Shown in pieces: positions 12,551 to 18,968 of a stretch of DNA of 21,072 bases. A program made the position numbers and the translations under genes. Under the pieces are notes generated by a model that saw only the letters and a program-made list of their open reading frames with translations, searched no databases and was not told the origin of the DNA. The stretch comes from an uncultured Faecalibacterium sp. Lineage in GTDB: Bacteria > Bacillota > Clostridia > Oscillospirales > Ruminococcaceae. The stretch covers positions 1-21,072 of the forward strand of contig CAKTCY010000038.1 of the NCBI GenBank assembly GCA_934540955.1, read 5' to 3'. The first letter of the stretch is position 1. Every line of letters starts with the position of its first letter.

Positions 12551-13501
12551 ATGCTTTATTATGCTGCCCCCATGGAGGGCTTCACAGACCGGGTCTGGCG
12601 GCAGACCCATCAGAAATGGTTCGGCGCACAAGGCGCTGCCGACCGCTATTATGCGCCGTTTATCTCCCCGCCGGAGAACCGGGTGCTCATTAAAAAGAAG
12701 ATGGCAGAGCTTGCCCCGGAGGCAAACCCCGGTGCGCCGGTCATTCCGCAGCTGCTGGCCAAGGACGGCGAGTTGGCCGCATGGATGATTGGGCAGCTGC
12801 GGGCGCTGGGCTATACTGAGGTGAACCTGAATCTGGGCTGTCCCGCCGGGACGGTGACCGCCAAGGGCAAGGGCTCCGGGATGCTGCGGGACCCAGCCAA
12901 GGTAGACGCCTTTCTGGACGGGGTATTCTCCCGCGCCGAAGGGCCTGTCTCGGTCAAGACCCGGCTGGGCGTGGAGAAGCCGGAGGAGTTTGCCGCCATT
13001 CTGGAAATTTATAATCGCTACCCCATCTCAGAGCTGACCATCCACCCCCGGGTGATGCGGCAGCAGTACCGCGGGCAGGCCGACCGCGCCGCCTTTGCGG
13101 CTGCACTGCCCCGGTGCACCATGCCGGTGTGCTATAACGGCGATGTGACCACCGCCGCCCAGCTTCACGCGCTGGAGGAGGAGTTTCCTGCGCTGTCCGG
13201 CATCATGGTGGGGCGCGGGCTCATTGCAGACCCGGCGCTCTTCCGCAGGGCGCGGGGCGGTGCACCCGCCACCAAGGAAGAGCTGCGGGGCTACCTGACC
13301 GATTTGTACCACGGCTACACCGAGTTATTCGGCAGCGCTGGCTGCGCCATCAGCCGGATGAAGGGGCACTGGTTCTACCTCATCCGCTGCTTTGCCGGAG
13401 CGGAAAAGCTGGAAAAGCATCTGAAAAAGCTGCGGGAGCCGTGGGAGTACGAGGTGGTGGTGAACCAGATCTTCACCCTGCCGCTGGTGGAAAACGATTA
13501 A
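12551..13501 (+). CDS. tRNA-dihydrouridine synthase family protein
   Basis: A 316-residue FMN enzyme of the Dus family, which reduces uridine to dihydrouridine in tRNA D loops. It is a TIM barrel beginning MLYYAAPMEGFTDRVWR. The catalytic-cysteine segment NLGCPAGTVTAKGKGSGML is present, although many Dus proteins have NxGCP followed by a different residue pattern. Other segments seen are SVKTRLG, ELTIHPRVMRQQYRG, CYNGDVTT and GIMVGRGLIADP, which binds the FMN phosphate. The subtype (DusB/DusC-like) was not resolved. The ATG at 12551 has GGAG nine bases upstream. The stop codon abuts repeat copy B. Confidence 0.92.
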   Translation: MLYYAAPMEGFTDRVWRQTHQKWFGAQGAADRYYAPFISPPENRVLIKKKMAELAPEANPGAPVIPQLLAKDGELAAWMIGQLRALGYTEVNLNLGCPAGTVTAKGKGSGMLRDPAKVDAFLDGVFSRAEGPVSVKTRLGVEKPEEFAAILEIYNRYPISELTIHPRVMRQQYRGQADRAAFAAALPRCTMPVCYNGDVTTAAQLHALEEEFPALSGIMVGRGLIADPALFRRARGGAPATKEELRGYLTDLYHGYTELFGSAGCAISRMKGHWFYLIRCFAGAEKLEKHLKKLREPWEYEVVVNQIFTLPLVEND

Positions 13502-13698
13502 AATGGTCTCCGCTTGTGCTCTGACCATTTTCAGCGGAAAAATTATTTATAATTTCGCGTTTGGAGCGCCCGCGTTTGCGGAGCGTAGCGTAGCAATGAA
13601 AGCCCCGGTGGGGCTTTTAAGTGGCAGAGCGGTCTGCGTAAGCAGATGGAGGGGCGTTGCCCCGACAAGCTCTGCGGAGCGCTCCAAACGCATTTTCA
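13501..13698 (+). repeat. Structured intergenic repeat, copy B, with an insertion in hairpin 2
   Basis: Hairpin 1 is AAATGGTC (13501-13508) and GACCATTT (13523-13530). The core TCAGCGGAAAAATTATTT extends to AATTTCG (13531-13557). Hairpin 2 arms are GCGTTTGGAGCGC (13557-13569) and GCGCTCCAAACGC (13679-13691), followed by ATTTTCA. About 109 bases sit inside hairpin 2, where copies A and C have a four-base loop. The insert has its own small hairpins, including AAAGCCCC/GGGGCTTTT at 13599-13618. Hairpin 1 begins on the last base of the dus gene. Confidence 0.8.
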
Positions 13699-13740
13699 CG
13701 GGTGGGATCGCGGGAGGTCATTCTAAATCGTCTAACGCGC

Positions 13741-13774
13741 AAAAAAGCCCGCTGTCTTGCAAGACAGCGGGGCT
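13741..13774 (-). terminator. ireB terminator
   Basis: On the minus strand, CCCGCTGTC / GACAGCGGG with a six-base loop (TTGCAA) is followed by C and TTTTTT. It starts 14 bases after the ireB stop. Confidence 0.94.
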
Positions 13775-13787
13775 GAAAAGGACCGTA

Positions 13788-14033
13788 TTACACGTTGAGG
13801 TAGCTGCGCAGCATGGCCTGCAGCAGGTCGTCACGATCCACCTTGCGGATCATGGCACGGGCATTCTTATAGGTCGTAATGTAGGTAGGGTCTTCGGACA
13901 AAATGTAGCCCACCAGCTGATTGACCGGGTTATAGCCTTTTTCCTTCAAAGCATCGTACACCTGTTGTACGATCTCGTGGATCTCATAGTCCTTTTTATC
14001 GTGGATGGAGAAAATCGCGGTTGCGTCTCCCAC
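13788..14033 (-). CDS. ireB: IreB family regulatory phosphoprotein (UPF0297)
   Basis: An 81-residue small cytoplasmic protein. The family core VYDALKEKGYNPVNQLVGY, then SEDPTYITTYKNAR and IRKVDRDDLLQAMLRSYL, is fully recognisable. In Enterococcus faecalis, IreB is a substrate of the PASTA kinase IreK near its N-terminal threonines and affects cephalosporin resistance; Thr5 here may be the counterpart. I chose GTG at 14033 because GAAGGGG lies about nine bases upstream. A second GTG at 14042 directly abuts that site and is too close. A solo transcript is likely, with its own promoter and terminator. The Holliday-junction resolvase gene (yqgF/ruvX) that often follows ireB is absent here. Confidence 0.94.
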   Translation of the reverse strand: MGDATAIFSIHDKKDYEIHEIVQQVYDALKEKGYNPVNQLVGYILSEDPTYITTYKNARAMIRKVDRDDLLQAMLRSYLNV

Positions 14034-14065
14034 GCAATACACCCCCTTCGGTTGAAACTAGCCCC

Positions 14066-14094
14066 ATTGTACACGAAATGCGCCGAAACTTCAA
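14066..14094 (-). promoter_or_regulatory. ireB promoter
   Basis: On the minus strand: TTGAAG (14094-14089), a 17-base spacer and TACAAT (14071-14066), about 33 bases before the start codon. Confidence 0.8.
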
Positions 14095-14197
14095 GATAAT
14101 TACGCCGGATTTGCACATCCTGTACAAAATTTCCAGCAATGTTCCGGCAAGATGAACGATGTCCGGGCGGCATTCTGCCCGCGAAAGGAGCCTTTGT

Positions 14198-14605
14198 ATG
14201 CTTTACGGCATCGGCTGCGACCTGTGCAGCCTTTCCCATCTGGAAAAAAGCCTTTCCTCTGCCCACGCAGCGGCCTTTGTGCGCCGGGTGTACGGCCCGG
14301 CCGAGCAGGCGGCGCTGGGGCTTTGCGAAGCCTCCCCTGCGCCGCTGAACGCCCACCGCCTTGCCAGCGCCGCCGCAGATTTTGCCGCCAAGGAGGCCTT
14401 TCTCAAGGCGGCGGGCACCGGCCTGCGGGAGCCCTTTTCCCTGTGTGAGATCGAGGCCGTCCGGCTGGAGAACGGTGCCCCGGCGTACCGGTTCAGTGGG
14501 CAAACCGCCGCATGGGTGGCGCAGCACCGGCTGCGCGCCCGGCTCTCCTTAAGCCACGAGGGCGGCATGGCGCTGGCCTTCTGCACGCTGGAGGAGGAAA
14601 GCTGA
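14198..14605 (+). CDS. acpS: Holo-[acyl-carrier-protein] synthase
   Basis: A 135-residue phosphopantetheinyl transferase that moves 4'-phosphopantetheine from CoA to acyl carrier protein. Motifs: GIGCDLCSLSHLE at the N terminus (usual GIGxDIxxI, with the Mg-binding Asp), ADFAAKEAFLKAAGTGL (the second metal/CoA site) and LSLSHEGGMALAF near the end (usual SISHDxxxAxA). The length is normal for AcpS. AAAGGAG lies seven bases before the ATG at 14198. It precedes the mazF-like gene by 140 bases. This recalls the acpS-alr-ndoAI-ndoA neighbourhood of bacilli, but with the middle genes missing. Confidence 0.93.
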   Translation: MLYGIGCDLCSLSHLEKSLSSAHAAAFVRRVYGPAEQAALGLCEASPAPLNAHRLASAAADFAAKEAFLKAAGTGLREPFSLCEIEAVRLENGAPAYRFSGQTAAWVAQHRLRARLSLSHEGGMALAFCTLEEES

Positions 14606-14745
14606 CCGCCCCTTGTGCATACAATGGAATATCGCCCCCGCACTGCATAAGCCGCACCCTGTCTGCGCATACTGAGAGCAGACAGGATGCGCCGGACGCA
14701 TCACATAGCGGGGCACATCCTCCAGACAAACAGGAGGGAGATTCC

Positions 14746-15096
14746 ATGGAGGTACACAGAGGAGAAGTTTTCTACGCCGATCTTTCGCCGGTGGTGGGCT
14801 CGGAGCAGGGCGGTGTGCGCCCGGTGCTGATCGTACAGAACGAGATCGGCAACCGGCACAGCCCCACCGTGATCGCGGCGGCCATTACATCCCGGCTGGA
14901 CAAGACCCGCCTGCCCACCCACATCAACATCCGGGCGGCGGACACCGGCCTTGCCAAGGACAGCGTAGTGCTGCTGGAGCAGATCCGCACGCTGGATAAG
15001 CACCGTCTGCGGGAGCGCGCCGGGCAGATCACCGCCGCCGATCAGAAGCGGGTGGATCAGGCGCTGGACGTAAGCCTTGGGCTGAGCTCGTACTGA
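14746..15096 (+). CDS. MazF/PemK-type mRNA endoribonuclease toxin (NdoA-like), no antitoxin seen
   Basis: A 116-residue toxin of the MazF/PemK family, an endoribonuclease that cuts single-stranded RNA at short motifs. It starts MEVHRGEVFYADLSPVVGSE. RPVLIVQNEIGN, TVIAAAITSR, LPTHINI and DSVVLLEQIRTLDKHRL all match the Bacillus NdoA (EndoA) type, including the catalytic Arg and Thr positions. AGGAGGGA lies six bases before the ATG. NdoA genes normally follow a CopG-like antitoxin gene. Here the 140 bases upstream contain only a CCTGTCTGC/GCAGACAGG hairpin (14658-14666 and 14678-14686) and no open frame beyond eight codons. The antitoxin may be encoded elsewhere, or control may be by other means. 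Confidence 0.93.
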   Translation: MEVHRGEVFYADLSPVVGSEQGGVRPVLIVQNEIGNRHSPTVIAAAITSRLDKTRLPTHINIRAADTGLAKDSVVLLEQIRTLDKHRLRERAGQITAADQKRVDQALDVSLGLSSY

Positions 15097-15104
15097 AAAA
15101 CGAT

Positions 15105-15318
15105 TTGGAATGCGCTCCGCTAACGGGTTGCGGCACCCAGCATCCGCATCGTGCCTTGGGCGGCACTTGCGTCTTGCTGGCCGCTGCCCCAACGACTTCT
15201 CCCTGTTTCCGCCGCTGGCGGCGGTCGTCGTCGTTGCACTCTGCGCATCATCAGCGGAAAGATTATTTTAATTTCGGGACACCGGAGCGTCTGCGGACGC
15301 TCCGGTGTCCCATTTTCA
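15105..15318 (+). repeat. Structured intergenic repeat, copy C, with an insertion in hairpin 1
   Basis: Hairpin 1 arms are ATGCGC (15110-15115) and GCGCAT (15243-15248). They enclose TCCGC and CACTCT as in the other copies, plus about 115 extra bases. The core TCAGCGGAAAGATTATTTTA leads to ATTTCG. Hairpin 2 is a perfect 16-bp stem (15276-15291 and 15296-15311) containing GGAGCGTC, followed by ATTTTCA. With the following 120 bases it makes up the 345-base gene-free stretch between the toxin gene and the response regulator. Confidence 0.8.
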
Positions 15319-15374
15319 TAGGAGGAGATTTGCGAAAGCCTCCCTATAATAAAAGGTAAATTTTCGAAAAATGC

Positions 15375-15403
15375 GTGACGAAACGGCGCGGATGTGGTAT
15401 CGT
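15375..15403 (+). promoter_or_regulatory. Predicted promoter of the two-component operon
   Basis: GTGACG (15375-15380), a 17-base spacer and TATCGT (15398-15403), with TGG before the -10 box. Both hexamers are imperfect. A TATAAT at 15345-15350 lacks a suitable -35 element. Confidence 0.45.
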
Positions 15404-15441
15404 TAAGGGGTAGATTATTGTTCGGAAAGGATTTCTTTGCT

Positions 15442-16176
15442 ATGACCCGGATCGCTTTCTGTGATGACGATGCCGCCCTGCTGCATCAGATGCAGGATTT
15501 TCTGGAGCAGTATCGCACCCTGCGGGGGGTGCAGCTGGAGCTGGCCCCCTATACAAAGCCCATAGAGCTTCTGGCGGATATCGAGGCCGGGGTGCGCTTT
15601 GACGTGCTGTTTTTGGATGTGCTCATGCCCGGCATCAACGGCATCAATGCCGCCCGGGAGATCCGCCGATACGACACAGCGGTGCAGATCATCTTTGTCA
15701 CCTCCTCTTCGGAATTTGCCGTACAGTCCTATGTGGTAGGCGCCTACTACTACCAGCTCAAGCCCATCTGGAAGGATAGCTTTTTCCGCCTTACCGATGC
15801 CGTGCTGGCCGAGTGCCGCAAGCGCACTCAGCACAGCCTGATCCTGCGCTGTAAAAGCGGCGTGACCCGCATTACGCTGGACAGTCTGGAATACTGCGAG
15901 GTGCAGGGGCGCACGCTGGTGTTCCATCTGCTGGACGGCACCGTCATCGAGAGCAGCGGCAGTATGGACGAGCTGGCCCGGCAGCTGGCCGATTACCCGG
16001 GCTTTCTGCGCCCGCACCGCTCCTATCTGGTAAACATGGAGTACATCCATAACATCACCGCCAAGAGCATCACCATGGAAAGCCTTGCCGAGGTACCGCT
16101 GCCCCACGGGCGCTTTACCGCCGTGCGGGACCAGTATCTGGAGTACGCTTTTGCGGGAAAGAAGGTCGTCCTGTGA
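15442..16176 (+). CDS. LytTR family response regulator (AgrA-like)
   Basis: A 244-residue DNA-binding regulator. The receiver domain (about 1-125) has the acidic pocket FCDDD, the phospho-acceptor Asp59 in VLFLDVLMPGING, and the conserved threonine/serine and lysine in FVTSSS and QLKP. The C-terminal LytTR domain (about 138-240) contains YCEVQGRTLVFHLLDG and GFLRPHRSYLVNMEYIHNI. Such proteins work with GHKL-type sensor kinases, often in peptide quorum sensing or bacteriocin control. The ATG at 15442 follows GAAAGG. Its last codon overlaps the kinase start by four bases (GTGA). No AgrB/AgrD-type peptide genes were seen nearby, so the signal is unknown. Confidence 0.95.
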   Translation: MTRIAFCDDDAALLHQMQDFLEQYRTLRGVQLELAPYTKPIELLADIEAGVRFDVLFLDVLMPGINGINAAREIRRYDTAVQIIFVTSSSEFAVQSYVVGAYYYQLKPIWKDSFFRLTDAVLAECRKRTQHSLILRCKSGVTRITLDSLEYCEVQGRTLVFHLLDGTVIESSGSMDELARQLADYPGFLRPHRSYLVNMEYIHNITAKSITMESLAEVPLPHGRFTAVRDQYLEYAFAGKKVVL

Positions 16177-17453
16177 CCGCCCCGGGGGTGCTGCTGGAGC
16201 TGCTGGACGGCGCAGTGGTAGGCATCTTCGGCATTCTGCTCAGTGCGGCGTTCTGCCCTATCCGCTGGACGGGCAAAAGGCGCTGGGTGCTGGCGGGCTG
16301 CACCGCCGGGCTGCTGGTGCTGCAGGGGGTGTTCTACTTTGGTGCCAGCCCCACGGCTGCCCAGTACCTTTACCCCCTCATCACCCACCTGCCGCTGTAT
16401 CTCGTGCTGGTGCTGTTCAGCGGGCAGAAGGTCTGGCCGCTGGTGGCGGTGCTCACGGCCTACCTGTGCTGTCAGGTGCGGCGCTGGGCGGCGCTGGCGG
16501 TGGCACTGTTCTTCCCGCAGCATCCGCTGGTGCAGCCGGTGGCAGAGCTGCTGTTCACCCTGCCGCTCCTGCTGCTGTTCATCCGGTTCCTTGCGCCCTC
16601 CATGCGGCAGCTTTCCCACTACCCGGCCTCGGTGCAGTGCCAGTTCGGCATCGTGCCGCTGGTGGGCTACCTTTTTGACTACATCACCCACGTTTACACC
16701 AGCCTTTTGTCTGAGGCAAACCCGGCGGCGGTGGAGTTCATGTTCTTTGTGTGCTGCGCAGCCTTTCTGTGCTCCATCCTGCGCGCCTCCCGGGTGGAGC
16801 GGCAGCGCATCCAGATGGAGCAGCTGCAGACCAGCCTGAACTTACAGGTCACGCAGGCCATGCGCGAGATCGAGGCACTGCGCCTTTCCCAGCAGCGCGC
16901 CAGCACCTACCGCCACGACCTGCGCCACCATATGCAGTTTCTGGCGGGCTGCATCGAGAACGGCCGCACCGAGCAGGCGCTGGGCTATATCCGCAGCGTG
17001 TGCAGCGAGATCGAGGCCGGCAAGGTGACCGCCTACTGCGAGAACGAGGCGGCAAACCTGATCTTTTCCGCCTTTGCAGACCGCGCCGCCAAGGCCGGGG
17101 TGCAGTTCACGGTGCAGGCGGGTATCTCGCAGGCGCTGCCGGTCTCGGAGAGCGACCTGTGCGTGCTGCTCTCCAACGCGCTGGAAAACGCTTTGCACGC
17201 CGCCGCGCGCTGCCGCGAGGCCGGGCACGAGGCCTTTATTGAGGCCACCGGGCACGAAAAAAACCACAAGCTGTTTTTGCAGATTACCAACAGCTGTCTG
17301 CCGGACGTGCAGCTCCGGGAGGGCGTCCCGGTCACCGACCAGCCCGGCCACGGGCTTGGGGTGCGCAGCATCTGCGCCATCTCGGAGCGGTACGGCGGCC
17401 TGACCAGCTTTGCCGCTAAGGACGGGCAGTTCACCCTGCGGGTAATGTTATAA
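16173..17453 (+). CDS. GHKL-domain sensor histidine kinase (AgrC/HPK10-like)
   Basis: A 426-residue membrane sensor. The N-terminal half has about six hydrophobic segments (residues ~5-205) with short loops and no extracellular domain. A coiled linker of about 30 residues (VERQRIQMEQLQTSLNLQ) leads to the phospho-acceptor His248 in YRHDLRHHMQF. The N box is LSNALENALHAA and the G box is GHGLGVRSICAISERYGG. This matches kinases that pair with LytTR regulators. GTG at 16173 overlaps the TGA of the regulator gene, so translation is coupled. The ligand is unknown. Confidence 0.94.
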   Translation: MTAPGVLLELLDGAVVGIFGILLSAAFCPIRWTGKRRWVLAGCTAGLLVLQGVFYFGASPTAAQYLYPLITHLPLYLVLVLFSGQKVWPLVAVLTAYLCCQVRRWAALAVALFFPQHPLVQPVAELLFTLPLLLLFIRFLAPSMRQLSHYPASVQCQFGIVPLVGYLFDYITHVYTSLLSEANPAAVEFMFFVCCAAFLCSILRASRVERQRIQMEQLQTSLNLQVTQAMREIEALRLSQQRASTYRHDLRHHMQFLAGCIENGRTEQALGYIRSVCSEIEAGKVTAYCENEAANLIFSAFADRAAKAGVQFTVQAGISQALPVSESDLCVLLSNALENALHAAARCREAGHEAFIEATGHEKNHKLFLQITNSCLPDVQLREGVPVTDQPGHGLGVRSICAISERYGGLTSFAAKDGQFTLRVML

Positions 17454-17455
17454 TG

Positions 17456-17500
17456 AAAATGGTCTTGGAAACGCCTGCGGCGTTTCCAAGACCATTTTTA
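17456..17500. terminator. Bidirectional terminator, two-component operon and GltD-like gene
   Basis: A perfect 19-bp inverted repeat (17456-17474 and 17480-17498) with a five-base CTGCG loop. The plus strand continues TTTTTA and the minus strand ATTTTCATTA. It lies between converging genes. Confidence 0.93.
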
Positions 17501-17510
17501 TAGTAAAATA

Positions 17511-18827
17511 TTACAACTGCTGCTTGCCCAGCACGTCAGAGGTAGGGGTCTGGAACACCGGGATGTCGGCATAGGGGTCGGCAGCGGGGTCGGCGGGCAG
17601 GCTCTTCATATACTCGTCCATGGCAACGGCCACCTTTTTGGCAACAGCCACAGCCTCCACCACGGTGCGTGCGCCCATGACGGCGTCGCCGCCGGCAAAT
17701 ACGCCCTCGCGGGTGGTGCGGCCGTCCTCGCTGACGCTCAGCAGACCCTTCTGGTTGGTCTCGATGCCGGTCGTGGTCTTGACGAGGTTGCTCTCAGAGC
17801 CCTGACTGACCGACACGATGACGCCGGTGTGGGGGTACAGAGTCTCGCTGCCCTCTACCTGCGTGAACTTGCCGTCCTCGCCCTTGACGGTGTCGCGGCA
17901 GATGAGGCCGTTTTCCCGGATCTCCACCGGTGCCTTGCAGAAGCGGAAGCCCACGCCCTCCAGCTTGGCGTAGCTCACCTCGTACTCGGAGGCACTGATG
18001 CAGCTCTCGTCCCGGCGGGCGTAGCAGGTAACGTGGCGGGCACCGTTGCGGATGGCGGTGCGGGCGCAGTCCATGGCGGAGTTGCCCACGCCGATAACGG
18101 CCACGTCATCGCCCAGACGGAAGGCCTTGGAGTTTGCCAGATAGTCGATGCCAAAGGCCACGTTGCCAAGGCTCTCGCCCTTGATGTGCATGGCGTTGGC
18201 CTTCCACAGACCGGCGCCGATGAACACGCTCTTGTACCCGTCGCGGAACAGGTCGTCGATGGTGATGGTCTTGCCGATGGTGGTGTTGGGGCGCACCTTG
18301 ATGCCCTTCAGCTCCAGATGGCGGTACTGGAAATCGTCCAGCACACTGTCCGGCAGGCGGTAGTTGGGGATGCCGTAGCGCATCACGCCGCCGATCTTAT
18401 CCCGGGCGTCAAAGATGGTCACATCGTAGCCCCAGCGTGCCAGCAGCACCGCGATGGTCAGGCCTGCCGGGCCGGAGCCCACCACAGCGGCCTTCATGCC
18501 GTTTTTCGGGGCGGGGCCTGCGGTCATCTTGTTGGCGTAGGTGGTGGAGATATAGTCCTCGATGATGGAAAAGTGCACGGGGTCGTGGCTGGGCATCCGG
18601 TTGCGGATGCAGTGGCCCTCGCACTGCTTTTCGTGGTTGCACACCAGACTGCACACGGTAGTCAGGGGGTTGTTTTCAAACAGCATCCGGCCTGCATCGT
18701 CCATCTGGTTTGCCTTGAGCAGACGGATGACCTCCGGGATATTGGTGTGGATGGGGCAGCCCTCCTGACACATCGGCTTTTTGCAGCCGAGGCAGCGGTT
18801 GGCTTCGTCCAGAACATGAAGTGCCAT
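17511..18827 (-). CDS. GltD-like NAD(P)H-dependent flavoprotein (glutamate synthase small subunit / NfnB-like)
   Basis: A 438-residue FAD- and NAD(P)H-binding oxidoreductase. The N-terminal 4Fe-4S region has RCLGCKKPMCQEGCPIHTNIP and CSLVCNHEKQCEGHCIR. An FAD Rossmann motif reads VVGSGPAGLTIAVLLARWG. A second nucleotide-binding motif reads VIGVGNSAMDCARTA, and GGDAVMGARTVVEAVAVAK lies near the C terminus. This is the GltD/NfnB/DPYD-N architecture. No glutamate synthase large subunit or NfnA partner is adjacent, so the electron partner is unknown. The ATG at 18827 has AAGGAGG; the frame is open 35 codons further, across the promoter. It is transcribed toward a bidirectional terminator. Confidence 0.9.
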   Translation of the reverse strand: MALHVLDEANRCLGCKKPMCQEGCPIHTNIPEVIRLLKANQMDDAGRMLFENNPLTTVCSLVCNHEKQCEGHCIRNRMPSHDPVHFSIIEDYISTTYANKMTAGPAPKNGMKAAVVGSGPAGLTIAVLLARWGYDVTIFDARDKIGGVMRYGIPNYRLPDSVLDDFQYRHLELKGIKVRPNTTIGKTITIDDLFRDGYKSVFIGAGLWKANAMHIKGESLGNVAFGIDYLANSKAFRLGDDVAVIGVGNSAMDCARTAIRNGARHVTCYARRDESCISASEYEVSYAKLEGVGFRFCKAPVEIRENGLICRDTVKGEDGKFTQVEGSETLYPHTGVIVSVSQGSESNLVKTTTGIETNQKGLLSVSEDGRTTREGVFAGGDAVMGARTVVEAVAVAKKVAVAMDEYMKSLPADPAADPYADIPVFQTPTSDVLGKQQL

Positions 18828-18903
18828 GGGTTCCTCCTTGTGTTTCCCCTGCGGGGACAGTCGTTTTTTACAGGTTCGTTGTATCCAACATTGCATTGCT
18901 TTA

Positions 18904-18932
18904 ATCATACACCCGAACCGCGCCGGATACAA
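18904..18932 (-). promoter_or_regulatory. Promoter of the GltD-like gene with flanking inverted arms
   Basis: On the minus strand: TTGTAT (18932-18927), a 17-base spacer and TATGAT (18909-18904). TTGTATCC occurs at the -35 box (18932-18925), and its complement lies downstream at 18879-18886, a perfect 8-bp inverted pair flanking the core promoter. A TTGACA at 18972-18967 lacks a good -10 at normal spacing. Confidence 0.6.
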
Positions 18933-18968
18933 GAGGGCACAATATAAAATTTTTCACGTTATTTTTTG

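Noticed and set aside
14606..14745. Short antitoxin gene before mazF
   Set aside because: The longest ATG frame here is eight codons. The ribosome binding site near 14732 belongs to the toxin gene.
15319..15441. AgrD-like signal peptide gene before the two-component operon
   Set aside because: No open frame with a Cys-containing precursor and an upstream ribosome binding site is visible in the leader.
17829..18947. Plus-strand frame across the GltD-like gene
   Set aside because: The minus-strand frame has intact FAD and Fe-S motifs. The plus frame has no family resemblance.
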